This document shows positions 33,964-43,171 of a DNA stretch of 64,000 bases, one piece after another. Each line of letters begins with the position of its first letter. The stretch's first letter is position 1. Both the position numbers and the translations under genes were made by a program. The notes beneath the pieces were generated by a model that ran no database searches, was not told the origin of the DNA, and was given only the letters and a program-made list of their open reading frames with translations. This stretch comes from Microvirga terricola. GTDB taxonomy: Bacteria > Pseudomonadota > Alphaproteobacteria > Rhizobiales > Beijerinckiaceae. Location of the stretch: the NCBI RefSeq assembly GCF_011777495.1, contig NZ_JAATJS010000001.1, positions 434,001 to 498,000 of the forward strand, given 5' to 3'.

Positions 33964-34385
33964 AGCGCCGCTCTCCTGCAAATGCGTGGTCTCGACGGTG
34001 CGGCGGTGGCGGGGCTGGCGCCCGGTCTCAGACCGCTCTTTACGTCAAAGAGGGTTGTCTCGAAAGGCACCCCTTACACGAGCGGCGGCCAAGCGGCAAC
34101 TGATAGGATAAGCTGGCCCCTCTACCATTAGGCGACCAAACCCCGATTTCCTCTGGGGCATGCCTGCAAAATCCGCAGAGGTTTCGGCACCTCGGGGCGA
34201 GTTAATTCGCCCTTCAAAACCACCGATTGCCGAAGAGATATTCGCCTGACCTCTTCATGATAGTATATCCTTGCAAGATTATATGTTATTCAATAACGAT
34301 CCTATGCAAAGTTTGGCTTCAACGGCCTCGAGAAGATCTTCGAGTTCGGCTTGAGCCTTGAAAGCTCCTTTCATGGATCGTCGTT
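33964..34385. other. Intergenic region between acpXL and RTX gene
   Basis: Divergent 422-bp region that must hold the acpXL promoter (left part) and that of the RTX gene (right part). The right 140 bp are markedly AT-rich and contain the perfect inverted repeat GTTATT-C-AATAAC at 34285-34297, about 90 bp before the RTX start. A piece on the minus strand resembles a tRNA D-arm, but no full cloverleaf can be drawn. Confidence 0.5.
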
Positions 34386-35060
34386 ATGGTAAATTTTCCT
34401 GACGAATCGGCGTTTGCGGTGACGATTCCGGATGTAACGCCTCATGTTGTGGTCGACTACGCGGCTGCTTTCAACGTACAGGCACTCGCGCCCGGCTTCC
34501 CGACTTTTTCTGGCATTCCGCGCGGCAAGACCTACAGCCCTTATTACGGTGGTGAAGGCCGGGACGTGCTGAAGGGCGGAAGCGAGAGCAATGCCTATTA
34601 CGGCTGGAATGGCGACGACGTCCTCTACGGCAATGGCGGCAACGACTACCTCACCGGCGAGAGCGGCAACGACAAACTCTATGGCGGGGCCGGGGACGAC
34701 ATCCTCAACGGCGGCGGCGACAACGACACCCTGAACGGCGGCGCGGGGAAGGACGTCTTCGTGTTCAGCACGGCGCTCGACCGGGCGAACAACGTCGACT
34801 TGATCCGCGACTTCAACGTGAAGGACGACACGATCCACTTGAGGCAGGCGATTTTCACCATACTGCCCGCGGGGATTCTTTCGGAAACCGCCTTCTGGAC
34901 CGGTACCGCGGCACACACCGCCGAGGATCGCATCATCTATGACAAGGCCACGGGCTATCTCTCCTACGATCCTGACGGGGTCGGGGAAGCGCCACAGATC
35001 CTGTTCGCCAGGCTCAAGGCGGGGCTCGCTCTGACCAAGGCCGATTTCCTCGTCATCTGA
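34386..35060 (+). CDS. RTX calcium-binding protein, type I secreted
   Basis: 224 residues. Residues about 54-122 hold seven nonapeptide RTX units ([40 protein letters not shown]), which fold into a Ca2+-bound beta-roll. The C-terminal module begins GKDVFVF and ends ADFLVI, an uncleaved type I secretion signal of the serralysin kind. No catalytic domain is present; the first 50 residues are unrecognised. The C-terminal module resembles those of the two RTX genes near 55 and 63 kb. Confidence 0.85.
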   Translation: MVNFPDESAFAVTIPDVTPHVVVDYAAAFNVQALAPGFPTFSGIPRGKTYSPYYGGEGRDVLKGGSESNAYYGWNGDDVLYGNGGNDYLTGESGNDKLYGGAGDDILNGGGDNDTLNGGAGKDVFVFSTALDRANNVDLIRDFNVKDDTIHLRQAIFTILPAGILSETAFWTGTAAHTAEDRIIYDKATGYLSYDPDGVGEAPQILFARLKAGLALTKADFLVI

Positions 35061-35164
35061 CCCAGCGGGAGTCGCCCCTCGTCGCGCCCTTCGATTGATT
35101 AATTCGCGCCCATCGTCGATAAGGACGCGAATTTTTCTCAACGCGACCTGCTGATCGGAACGAC

Positions 35165-35887
35165 GTGTTCAACCGGCTCCTCAAGCCCGAAGTGCGCTAC
35201 GCCCGGCGCATGGCCCGCATCGCCCGCTGGGACCGCCCCATCGAGGGCGGGGCGGGGCGCATGCGCGCCTGGGCCAACATGCTTCTGGTCGATCATGGGG
35301 TTTTCCGCCTCGTCTATCTCAACAGGCACCGGGTGTCGGATCGACTCTGGCGCTCGGCGCAGCCCGCGCCCCACCAGATCGCGCGGTTGAAGGCCGAGGG
35401 CGTGCGCACCATCATCAACCTGCGCGGCGGGCGGGAGCACGGCTCCTGGCAGCTTCAGAAGGAGACCTGCGCCAGGCTCGGCGTTCACCTCGCCGAGTTC
35501 ATCGTGCGCTCACGCGAGGCCCCGAGCCGGGAAACGCTGCTCACGACCAAGGATTTTTTCGACACCATCGCCTATCCGGCGATCATGCACTGCAAGTCGG
35601 GCGCAGACCGGGCCGGCTTCGTGGCGGCGCTCTATCTGATCGTGCACGAAGGCAAGACCGTCGACGAGGCACTGGGACAGCTCTCCGTCCGCTACGGTCA
35701 TTTCCGATTCTCGAAGACCGGCATTCTGGATGCGTTCTTCGAAGCCTATCGTCGCGACGGCGAAGCGAAGGGAATCCCCTTCATGACCTGGGTCGACAAG
35801 CACTACGACCCGCAAGTCCTCGAGCGGGAGTTCCGCCCCGGCTTCTGGTCGAACCTTCTGGTCGACCGCATCATGCGGCGGGAATGA
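35165..35887 (+). CDS. Dual-specificity/tyrosine phosphatase family protein
   Basis: 240-residue protein with the cysteine phosphatase signature HCKSGADRAGF (C143, R149) and an upstream Asp-bearing loop. It resembles bacterial DSP-like phosphatases, which act on proteins or lipids. RLWRSAQPAPHQIARLKAEG is the usual opening of this subfamily. GTG 35165 has GGA 5 bases upstream; ATG 35210 is an alternative start. Convergent with the exporter gene. Confidence 0.78.
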   Translation: MFNRLLKPEVRYARRMARIARWDRPIEGGAGRMRAWANMLLVDHGVFRLVYLNRHRVSDRLWRSAQPAPHQIARLKAEGVRTIINLRGGREHGSWQLQKETCARLGVHLAEFIVRSREAPSRETLLTTKDFFDTIAYPAIMHCKSGADRAGFVAALYLIVHEGKTVDEALGQLSVRYGHFRFSKTGILDAFFEAYRRDGEAKGIPFMTWVDKHYDPQVLEREFRPGFWSNLLVDRIMRRE

Positions 35888-35932
35888 GCATGACCCGAAA
35901 AAGTGGGAACCGGTTTTTCGGCAAGGTCATGC
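35888..35932. repeat. Rhizobiales-type palindromic intergenic repeat
   Basis: Arms GCATGACC and GGTCATGC enclose inner CCGAAAAA and TTTTTCGG segments. This GCATGAYC...GRTCATGC form is a frequent REP-like element in Rhizobiales genomes. It fills the gap between two convergent genes and overlaps the exporter stop, where it may serve as a bidirectional terminator. Confidence 0.7.
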
Positions 35933-37708
35933 GGCGGGCGTAGCAGGCTCCGCGTCGTTGGAGAGCTGCAGTCGGTGCAGGCGGGCATAGGTGCCGCCGT
36001 TCGATACCAGCATGTCGTGCGAGCCCGTCTCGATGATGCGTCCGGCCTCCATCACCACGATCCGGTCCGCATCGCGCACGGTCGACAACCGGTGGGCGAT
36101 CACGAGGGTCGTGCGGCCCTGCATGAGCTTTCTCACCGCTTCCTGCACGAGGCTTTCCGATTCCGAGTCGAGCGCGCTCGTCGCCTCGTCGAGAAGCAGG
36201 ATCGGCGCATTCTTCAAGAACGCGCGGGCGAGCGACACACGCTGGCGCTCACCGCCCGACAGGCGGCCGCCGCCGGGACCGACCAGCGTGTCGTAGCCCT
36301 CCGGCATCTTCATGATGAAGTCATGCGCCGCCGCCGCCTTCGCCGCAGCCACAATCTCCTCCTCCGAAGCGTCCGGCCGTCCGAAGGCGATGTTGGCGCG
36401 CACCGTATCGTCGAAGAGCACCACGTCCTGGCTCACCACCGCGATGGCGGCGCGTAGACTCTTTAATGTCACGTCGCGCACGTCCTGTCCGTCGATGAGC
36501 ACCGCACCCTCGGTGACGTCGTAAAGACGCGGCACAAGAGAGATCAGCGTCGACTTGCCCGAGCCCGAGCGCCCGACGAGTGCGGTGGTGCGGCCCGCCT
36601 CGGCCACGAGATCGATGCCGTTCAGCGCCACGACGTCGTCGCGATAGGAGAAGCCTAGATTCGCAAACCGGATTTCACCGCCCGACACGACGAGCGGCTT
36701 CGCGCCCGGCCGGTCGGTGATTTGCGGCTTCTCGTCCATCACGTCGAAGGTGCGTTGAAGCGCCGCCGCCGCCTCCTGCACGATGGCATTGAGGTTGCCG
36801 AGCGCGCGGATGGGCTGTGCTGCGAGGATCAGGGCAGAGACGAAGCCCGTGAAGTCGCCGACCGTGCTGCCGCCGGAGACGATGCGCTGACCGATGAGCA
36901 CGAGAACCGCCGCCACCGCAAAACCGCCGCCCGCCTCGAGCAACGGGTCGAGCCGCCCACGTGCATTGGCAGCCTTCATCTTGAGCTTGCGCACCTCGTC
37001 GAAGGTGTTGGCCGCTTTGCCTCTGAGATAGCCTTCGAGCCCATAGGTCTTGGCGATGCGCGTGCCGGCGAGGCTTTCCGTGATCAGGCTAGCCATCTGC
37101 CCGGTCTGCTCCTGCGTCGAGATCGCCACCCGGCGCAGCTTCTTGCCGATCTTGCCGATAGGGTGCGCGATGAACGGCACCGTGGCGCCCGCAACCAGCG
37201 TCAACACCGGATCGATCCAGAGCATCGCGCCGATGAGCGCGATGATGGTCGTGACTTCGCGCAGGAAGACCGTGGAGAGGCGTGTCAGCGCCTCCTTGAT
37301 GAAGAGAAAATCGGTGGTGAAGCGCTGGGTCAGCGCCGCCGGGCTCTCGCGGCCGATCTGGGCAAGATCCGCCCCGATCATGTGGCCGTAGAGGGCGGTC
37401 TGCATGTCCGCCTCGATCTTCGTCACCACCTTGTTGGTCAGAATCGTCAGGGCGAGGAGCGAAAAGCCCTTCACCGAAGTTACCGCGATGACGAAAAGCG
37501 GCCCCAGATAGATCGCCGTCTGGTCCTTGACCGAAAAGGCGTCGAAAGCCTCCTTGATCAGCACCGGATAAAGCCCCGTCGCCCCCGAAACCAAAGTGAC
37601 CAGGACGAGCACCAGCGCCAACGTCCGCGCATGGGGACGCATCCAGTCCCGCCACAGGCGGCGGATCAGGGGAAGGGTATCGCCCCGAAAGAGGCTTTTG
37701 CGGGCCAT
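35927..37708 (-). CDS. ABC exporter, MsbA-like (fused membrane and ATPase domains)
   Basis: 593-residue half-transporter. Six membrane helices occupy about 25-300, and the ATPase about 345-580 has Walker A GRSGSGKST, signature LSGGERQRVSLARAF and Walker B ILLLDEATSALD. The family flips lipid A core or other lipids/peptides across the inner membrane. Being 2 kb from the acpXL cluster makes lipid A export plausible, but the sequence alone does not fix the substrate. ATG 37708. Confidence 0.88.
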   Translation of the reverse strand: MARKSLFRGDTLPLIRRLWRDWMRPHARTLALVLVLVTLVSGATGLYPVLIKEAFDAFSVKDQTAIYLGPLFVIAVTSVKGFSLLALTILTNKVVTKIEADMQTALYGHMIGADLAQIGRESPAALTQRFTTDFLFIKEALTRLSTVFLREVTTIIALIGAMLWIDPVLTLVAGATVPFIAHPIGKIGKKLRRVAISTQEQTGQMASLITESLAGTRIAKTYGLEGYLRGKAANTFDEVRKLKMKAANARGRLDPLLEAGGGFAVAAVLVLIGQRIVSGGSTVGDFTGFVSALILAAQPIRALGNLNAIVQEAAAALQRTFDVMDEKPQITDRPGAKPLVVSGGEIRFANLGFSYRDDVVALNGIDLVAEAGRTTALVGRSGSGKSTLISLVPRLYDVTEGAVLIDGQDVRDVTLKSLRAAIAVVSQDVVLFDDTVRANIAFGRPDASEEEIVAAAKAAAAHDFIMKMPEGYDTLVGPGGGRLSGGERQRVSLARAFLKNAPILLLDEATSALDSESESLVQEAVRKLMQGRTTLVIAHRLSTVRDADRIVVMEAGRIIETGSHDMLVSNGGTYARLHRLQLSNDAEPATPAA

Positions 37709-37803
37709 AGTAACCAACTTCTGCGTCTGACTGCCGGTGGCGGTAGCATGGGGAGCCCGGAGGGGCAAACTTGGCGCGGCGGGCCTCGTGGCGCCCAAAC
37801 AGC

Positions 37804-37828
37804 AAAAAACCGCCCGAAGGCGGTTTTT
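37804..37828 (-). terminator. Terminator after tRNA-Gly
   Basis: ACCGCC-CGAA-GGCGGT stem with A and T runs on both sides, 25 bp downstream of the tRNA on the minus strand (six T there). Usable in both directions. Confidence 0.8.
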
Positions 37829-37853
37829 GCAAATCCAAACATTGTTTGGAAAT

Positions 37854-37928
37854 TGGAGCGGGCGAAGGGATTCGAACCCTCGACCCCAACCTTGGCAAGG
37901 TTGTGCTCTACCCCTGAGCTACACCCGC
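37854..37928 (-). tRNA. tRNA-Gly (anticodon GCC)
   Basis: 75-nt tRNA on the minus strand. Acceptor GCGGGTG pairs with CGCCCGC, D-arm GCTCAGGGGTAGAGC, anticodon arm AACCTTGCCAAGGTT with GCC, T-arm GAGGGTTCGAATCCCTT, discriminator T, and encoded CCA. Confidence 0.97.
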
Positions 37929-38030
37929 GCTCCGCGGCGCTTGCGCCGTTGCGAGGCCGCTCATTTGCCCCAAATCGATTCACATTGCAAGAGGGTCGCT
38001 CAGAACTTTTTCGCAGGCCGCTTGAGGGCA

Positions 38031-38606
38031 ATGAAGCAGACCGTTAGAAGCCCTTGTGTCGTGTGGAGTTTGATCGCCTTGGCCCATCTGTCCCCGCAAG
38101 AGCTTCTGGAGCGTCTCGCCGAACTCGGCATTCCCGCCGAGACGGTGGAGCACGAGCCGGTCTTCACGGTTGCCGAATCGCGCCATGTGAAGGCGCAGAT
38201 TCCGGGCGCTCACGCCAAGAATCTGTTCGTTAAGGACAAGAAGGGCCGGCTTTTCCTCATCACGGCCCAGCACGAGACCGCCATCGACCTCAAGCGGACC
38301 CATGAGGCCATCGGCGCGTCGGGCCGCCTCTCCTTCTGCTCGGCGGAGCAGCTGCGAACCGTGCTTGGCGTCGAGCCCGGCTCGGTGACGCCGTTTGCGG
38401 TCGCCAACGACACGGAGAAGCAGGTTACGATGGTTCTCGACGCCAACCTGATGGAGCATGAGCGCGTGAATTGTCACCCGCTCATCAATTCCATGACGAC
38501 CGGCGTCTCGCGCGAGGATCTGGTACGGTTTCTGCGCTCCACCGGACACGATCCCCTGATCATGCGCCTGCCCGAACCGCCGCCAGAATTGCCAGACGCC
38601 TCCTGA
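38031..38606 (+). CDS. YbaK-domain aminoacyl-tRNA deacylase (ProX/PrdX-like)
   Basis: 191 residues; the YbaK/ProXp domain starts at about residue 20 (HLSPQELLERLAELGIPAET). The core AHAKNLFVKDKKGRLFLITA carries the conserved Lys of the active site, and GSVTPFAVANDTEKQVTMVL is typical of PrdX-type editing enzymes that hydrolyse mischarged tRNA-Pro. ATG 38031 with GAGG upstream is used; a start about 12 codons later is possible. Open frame further upstream is antisense tRNA sequence. Confidence 0.82.
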   Translation: MKQTVRSPCVVWSLIALAHLSPQELLERLAELGIPAETVEHEPVFTVAESRHVKAQIPGAHAKNLFVKDKKGRLFLITAQHETAIDLKRTHEAIGASGRLSFCSAEQLRTVLGVEPGSVTPFAVANDTEKQVTMVLDANLMEHERVNCHPLINSMTTGVSREDLVRFLRSTGHDPLIMRLPEPPPELPDAS

Positions 38607-38658
38607 CCCCCCATCTAGGAATCGACTAAAGTCCTTCACGATCGCATCCGAGGAAAAC

Positions 38659-39564
38659 ATGCTCGCCGACACGCCCTCCCCCGGGACTTCTCCCAACGAC
38701 CTCGTGAAGGACACGACGACGGCCACGTTCCGTCAGGACGTGCTGACCGAATCGATGAAGCAGCCGGTGCTCGTCGATTTCTGGGCGCCCTGGTGCGGAC
38801 CCTGCAAGCAGCTCACCCCCGTGCTCGAAAAGGCCGTGCAGGATGCGGGCGGCAAGGTGAAGCTCGTCAAGATGAACATCGACGAGCACCCGCAGATCGC
38901 GGGCCAGCTCGGCGTGCAATCGATTCCCGCCGTCTTCGCCTTCCAGCGCGGCCAGCCGGTCGACGGCTTCATGGGCGCGCTGCCGGAAAGCCAGATCAAG
39001 ACATTCATCGAGCGCCTCGTCGGCCCGCTCGGCCCGACCGCCGTCGATGAATTGATGGCGGAAGCAGCGCAGGCTGCGGCGAACGGCGATGCCGGTGCCG
39101 CGGCCGAGCTTTACGCCGCCGTGCTGGCGCAAGAGCCGGAAAACGTCGCTGCTCTCGCCGCCCTGGCGAAGCTGCATGTGGATGTGGGCGATCTTGAGGG
39201 CGCGAAGCGCCTGCTCGACGCCGCGCCCGCCGCCAAGGCGACCGACCCCGCGATTCTCGGCGCGCGCGCCGCCATCGAACTCGCCGAACAGGCCGAGTCG
39301 CTCGGCGATGTCGCGGAACTCGTACGCAAGGTGGAGGCGAACGCGCTCGATCATCAGGCGCGCTTCGATCTCGCGCTCGCACTCAACGCGCGCGGACGGC
39401 GCGAGGAAGCGCTCGATCACCTCCTTGAAATCGCGCGTCGCGACCGCAATTGGAACGATGACGGCGCGCGCAAGCAGCTCGTCCAGTTCTTCGAAGCCTG
39501 GGGCCCGACGGACGAGATGACGCTGACAGGACGCCGGAGATTGTCCTCGATCCTGTTTGCATGA
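38659..39564 (+). CDS. cnoX: CnoX-type thioredoxin-TPR chaperone
   Basis: 301-residue protein with an N-terminal thioredoxin domain containing WCGPC (C46, C49) and a C-terminal TPR-like helical region (about 130-290, with AAELYAAVLAQEPENVAALA). This is the YbbN/CnoX architecture, a holdase linked to GroEL/DnaK under oxidative stress. It is followed 26 bp later by the LON-domain gene, a pairing common in Rhizobiales. Confidence 0.88.
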   Translation: MLADTPSPGTSPNDLVKDTTTATFRQDVLTESMKQPVLVDFWAPWCGPCKQLTPVLEKAVQDAGGKVKLVKMNIDEHPQIAGQLGVQSIPAVFAFQRGQPVDGFMGALPESQIKTFIERLVGPLGPTAVDELMAEAAQAAANGDAGAAAELYAAVLAQEPENVAALAALAKLHVDVGDLEGAKRLLDAAPAAKATDPAILGARAAIELAEQAESLGDVAELVRKVEANALDHQARFDLALALNARGRREEALDHLLEIARRDRNWNDDGARKQLVQFFEAWGPTDEMTLTGRRRLSSILFA

Positions 39565-39590
39565 CAGACTCCACCTTTTAGGAGATCGGA

Positions 39591-40262
39591 ATGGGAATGA
39601 ATGCGGTTTACCGAGGGCCAGCGGATTGCCCCACGGTTATTCCGGTCTTCCCGCTTCCGGGCGCGCTTCTGCTGCCGCGCGGACAGATTCCGCTCAACAT
39701 CTTCGAGCCGCGTTATCTCGCGATGGTGGACGATGCTTTGCGCGGTGAGCGCGTCATCGGCATGGTGCAACCTGATGCTGACGGCGGCGGCACGGCGCTC
39801 GTGCCCAGGCTCTATCATGTGGGCTGCGCGGGGCGGATCACGCAGTTCGCCGAGACGGGCGACGGGCGCTATCTCATCACGCTCGTCGGAATCTCGCGCT
39901 TCCGCGTCGAGGAAGAAAAGACCTCCGCGGCCCTCTACCGCCAATGCCATGTCGATTTCGAGCCGTTCGCCGCGGATTTCGTCGCTCGCGCGGGCGAGAA
40001 CGACGTCGACCGCGAGGGCGTCGTGAAGGCGCTGCGCGATTTCGTGGAGGCGGCAGATGTGCGCGTCGATTGGCGCGGCATCGAGGAGGCGCCGAACGAG
40101 GCCCTCGTCAACGCGCTGTGCATGATGAGTCCCTTCGGCGTGCGTGAGAAACAGGCGTTGTTGGAAGCACCCAATCTCAAGAGGCGCGCGGAGGTGCTGA
40201 TCGCGCTGACCGAAATCGAATTGGCGCGCGGCGGCGTGACATCCGACACGCCGATGCAATAG
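39591..40262 (+). CDS. LON substrate-binding domain protein
   Basis: 223 residues consisting only of the Lon N-terminal domain: PVFPLPGALLLPRGQIPLNI, FEPRYLAMVDDALRGERVIG and a C-terminal helical part. No AAA or protease domain is present. Stand-alone LON-domain proteins may act as adaptors. ATG 39591 follows AGGAGATC. Confidence 0.85.
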   Translation: MGMNAVYRGPADCPTVIPVFPLPGALLLPRGQIPLNIFEPRYLAMVDDALRGERVIGMVQPDADGGGTALVPRLYHVGCAGRITQFAETGDGRYLITLVGISRFRVEEEKTSAALYRQCHVDFEPFAADFVARAGENDVDREGVVKALRDFVEAADVRVDWRGIEEAPNEALVNALCMMSPFGVREKQALLEAPNLKRRAEVLIALTEIELARGGVTSDTPMQ

Positions 40263-40274
40263 GAATCGCAGGAC

Positions 40275-40481
40275 ATGACCGACGACGCCTCCCACATTGT
40301 CGACCCGACGCGCATCGACCCAAAACTTCTCGAACTTCTGGTCTGCCCGCTGACCAAGGAATCGCTCGACTACGATCCCGTGCGCCAGGAGCTCATCTCG
40401 CGCCGGGCGAAGCTCGCCTATCCGATCCGCGACGGCATCCCGATCATGCTGCCGGAGGAAGCGCGGCCGCTCACCGATTGA
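40275..40481 (+). CDS. Trm112-like small protein
   Basis: 68 residues of the Trm112/YcaR family: [20 protein letters not shown] and [17 protein letters not shown]. In eukaryotes Trm112 activates methyltransferases; the bacterial role is uncertain. Of the usual Cys residues only one (C in LVCPLT) is kept, so it probably lacks zinc. It starts 12 bp after the LON-domain gene and may be co-transcribed. Confidence 0.85.
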   Translation: MTDDASHIVDPTRIDPKLLELLVCPLTKESLDYDPVRQELISRRAKLAYPIRDGIPIMLPEEARPLTD

Positions 40482-40482
40482 G

Positions 40483-41364
40483 CTAGAAGCCTCGCTCCCC
40501 AATCGCCGCCGCCAGCGCCAGCACACGCTTGGCCATCTCCGCGTGAAGCCGCTCGACCATCCTGCCGTCGACGGCAACCGCGCCCTTATGCGCGTTCTCG
40601 GGTCGCTCGAAGGCGGCGATGATGGCGCGGGCGGATTCAACCTCGGCAGGCGTCGGCGCGAAGACTGTATTTGCGGTTTCGATCTGGTTGGGATGAATCA
40701 ACGTCTTGCCGTCGAAACCCCAATCGCGGCCTTGCTCGCATTCGGCGCGAAAACCCTCTTCGTCCGACAGCGCGTTGTAAACACCGTCGAGAATGTCGAT
40801 GCCATAGGCCCGCGCCGCCGCGAGCGCCGTCATCAGCCAGGGCATCATCGCCGCGCGACCGGACAGAAGGCGGGTGCGCGTGTCTTTCGCAAGATCGTTC
40901 GTGCCCATGACGAAGCAGGACAGGCGCGTATCCACGTCATGCGCGGCACTGGCGATGGAGCGGGCTTCCAGAATGGCGAGCGGCGTCTCGATCATCGCCC
41001 AGACCCGCGTGCGTTCCGGCGCGCCGAACCGCCGCAACCGCGTGCCGATGGCAACCAGCGTCTCGGCCGAGGAGACTTTTGGGACGAGGACCGCATCCGG
41101 CGCGGCGCTGGCGACCGCGATCAGATCGGCCTCGCCCCAGGGCGTGTCGAGCGCGTTGATCCGCACCACCACCTCGCGCGACCCATAGCCGCTGCGCACC
41201 GCATCGCAGACTCGTTCGCGTGCCGAGACCTTCATGTCGGGCGCGACGGCGTCCTCCAGATCGAAGATCAGCGTGTCCGCCGCAAGCGTTCGCGCCTTCT
41301 CAAGCGCCCGGACATTGGAGCCCGGCATGTAAAGCGCGCTGCGGCGGGGACGAATCGGGGTCAT
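40483..41364 (-). CDS. CitE/HpcH-like CoA ester lyase
   Basis: 293-residue TIM-barrel lyase of the citryl/malyl-CoA family. Key segments: RRSALYMPGSNVRALEKART, DTLIFDLEDAVAPDMK (Mg-binding Glu/Asp), VVVRINALDTPWGEADL and VWAMIETPLAILEA (Mg-binding Glu). GFDGKTLIHPNQIE is the conserved C-terminal loop. The substrate (malyl-CoA, citramalyl-CoA or similar) cannot be fixed from sequence. Convergent with the Trm112-like gene. Confidence 0.85.
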   Translation of the reverse strand: MTPIRPRRSALYMPGSNVRALEKARTLAADTLIFDLEDAVAPDMKVSARERVCDAVRSGYGSREVVVRINALDTPWGEADLIAVASAAPDAVLVPKVSSAETLVAIGTRLRRFGAPERTRVWAMIETPLAILEARSIASAAHDVDTRLSCFVMGTNDLAKDTRTRLLSGRAAMMPWLMTALAAARAYGIDILDGVYNALSDEEGFRAECEQGRDWGFDGKTLIHPNQIETANTVFAPTPAEVESARAIIAAFERPENAHKGAVAVDGRMVERLHAEMAKRVLALAAAIGERGF

Positions 41365-41446
41365 GGCCAGACCTCCAAAGCAAAATATCGAACAACCTCA
41401 ACCTTCAACGAGAATATATGCTGGCACAAGCTAGCAGGAGCGAATC

Positions 41447-43171
41447 ATGGGACGTTGGGTCGCCGGCGTGGACGGCTGCAAGAATGGTTGGATCGTTGCT
41501 TTTCGCGACCTCGACTTTCCAGAGCGCATCGAAATTCGGATTGAGTCCGCCTTTGCAGCAGTGATCGATTGCAAAGAAAATCCTGTTGTCATCGCAATGG
41601 ACATGCCGATCGGGCTCCCTAACCAAGTCGGTAGACTGGGGCGAAAGGCCGAGGAGATGGTGCGTCCGTTGCTCGGGCCTCTGAGGAATTCAGTGTTCCC
41701 GACATCTACAAGGCCTGTCGTCTATGCGAGTGACTATTCTTCCGCGATTGATCTCGCCCGAACGGGGCTTCAACCATTTGCCCCTTCGCCCGTTGCGAAC
41801 GCGATTTTTCCACGGATCCGACAGATCGACTCCCTGCTTCGGGAGAGTCCTCATCTTTGTGAGCGGGTGTATGAAGTCCACCCAGAGGTGGCGTTTCGGA
41901 CGATGAATGGGCAACTTTCGCTATCTGACACGAAGAGAACCCAAGCTGGCATCGATCTGCGGCGGGCGCTTTTGCGCAAGGGCGGCATTCCAAGTCGAAT
42001 AGTCGAGCTAGCACCGCCAAATGGAGCAAAGATCGATGATCTGCTTGACGCGCTGGCGGCTTTGGTTGTTGCTGAACAAATAGCCCTCGGGCGAGGAAAG
42101 CCCTATCCTAATCCCCCCGAGCGCGACGATTTTGGCTTGCCTGCTGCTATTTGGAGCTTCGAGCCAGACCAAGCGTCGCCTTCCCGCCCCTCTGAGTCAG
42201 GATTTTCTAAAATTTTGGCAAACCCCACCATCACCCGCGCCGATATCGAAGCCGCCCACACCCGCATCGCGGCGCATATCCGCCACACACCGGCCTGGAC
42301 CCTGCCCGGGGCCTTCGGCCACGGCGGGCCGGTGAGCCTGAAGCTGGAATTCTTGCAGCATGCGGGCTCGTTCAAGACGCGCGGCGCCTTCAACACGCTG
42401 TTGTCGAAGCCCGTGCCGGCGGCCGGCATCGCGGCGGCGTCCGGCGGCAATCACGGGGCGGCGGTGGCCTATGCGGCCAAGCAGCTCGGAGCAAAGGCCC
42501 GCATCTTCGTGCCGGAGATTTCGAGCCCGGCCAAGATCGCCGTCATCCGCTCCCACGGGGCCGAGGTCGTCATCGGCGGCGCGCGCTATGCGGATGCGCA
42601 AGCGGCTTGCGACCGCTATGTGGCGGAAAGCGGCGCGCTCCGCGTTCACCCGTTCGATGCCGACACCACCATCGCCGGCCAGGGCACGCTGGCGCGCGAA
42701 TGGGAGGCGGATGCTCCTGCCCTCGATACGGTTCTTGTCGCGGTCGGCGGCGGCGGGTTGATTTCCGGCGTCGCAAGCTGGTGGGCGGGCCGGGTCAAGG
42801 TGGTCGGCGTCGAGCCGGAGGGCTCCCGTGCGCTCCACGCCGCGCTCGAGGCGGGACGCCCCGTCGATGTGGACGTGCAATCCGTCGCTGCCGACTCGCT
42901 CGGTGCGCGCAGCGCGGGCGAACTCGTCTATGCGATCTGCCGCGAAGCCGTCGACCACGTGGCGCTCGTCACCGACGACGCCATCCGCGATGCACAGGCC
43001 CAGCTCTGGCGCGACTGGCGCATCGCTTCCGAGCCCGGCGGCGCAACGGCTTTGGCCGCGCTTACCTCAGGCGCCTACAAACCCGCTTCCGGCGAACGGA
43101 TCGGCATTTTGCTTTGCGGCGCGAATGTGGAACTCGCCAAACTTGACGATGCGGTGAAAAGCTTTGCGTGA
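41447..43171 (+). CDS. DUF429 - serine/threonine dehydratase fusion
   Basis: 574-residue protein in two parts. Residues 1 to about 235 are a DUF429 protein (RWVAGVDGCKNGWIVAF, VVIAMDMPIGLP, VYEVHPEVAFRTMNG). Residues about 258-574 form a PLP-dependent threonine/serine dehydratase with the lysine in AGSFKTRGAFN and the phosphate loop AVGGGGLISGV. The DUF429 part is clearly less GC-rich. TTG 42215, exactly at the start of dehydratase homology, might start a separate protein, but it has no ribosome site. The main start has CAGGAG upstream. Confidence 0.8.
   Translation: MGRWVAGVDGCKNGWIVAFRDLDFPERIEIRIESAFAAVIDCKENPVVIAMDMPIGLPNQVGRLGRKAEEMVRPLLGPLRNSVFPTSTRPVVYASDYSSAIDLARTGLQPFAPSPVANAIFPRIRQIDSLLRESPHLCERVYEVHPEVAFRTMNGQLSLSDTKRTQAGIDLRRALLRKGGIPSRIVELAPPNGAKIDDLLDALAALVVAEQIALGRGKPYPNPPERDDFGLPAAIWSFEPDQASPSRPSESGFSKILANPTITRADIEAAHTRIAAHIRHTPAWTLPGAFGHGGPVSLKLEFLQHAGSFKTRGAFNTLLSKPVPAAGIAAASGGNHGAAVAYAAKQLGAKARIFVPEISSPAKIAVIRSHGAEVVIGGARYADAQAACDRYVAESGALRVHPFDADTTIAGQGTLAREWEADAPALDTVLVAVGGGGLISGVASWWAGRVKVVGVEPEGSRALHAALEAGRPVDVDVQSVAADSLGARSAGELVYAICREAVDHVALVTDDAIRDAQAQLWRDWRIASEPGGATALAALTSGAYKPASGERIGILLCGANVELAKLDDAVKSFA

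Noticed and set aside
34080-34150. tRNA-like D-arm segment on the minus strand (CCTAATGGTAGAGG) with a TTCGAGA piece further on
   Set aside because: No acceptor stem, anticodon stem or T-stem pairs correctly; treated as chance or a decayed fragment.
35927-37708. Type I secretion ATPase for the RTX proteins
   Set aside because: It is an MsbA-type half-transporter with no C39-like N-terminal domain and no adjacent membrane-fusion or outer-membrane partner.
37737-38030. N-terminal extension of the YbaK-type deacylase
   Set aside because: It would read the complement of tRNA-Gly, giving the familiar false peptide with GRRDSNPRPQPWQG. The domain begins only after 38080.
36722-38047. Long open frame opposite the MsbA-like gene and through the tRNA
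   Set aside because: Antisense of a well-supported ABC exporter; His/Arg-rich composition, contains translated tRNA complement, no ribosome site. A by-product of high GC.
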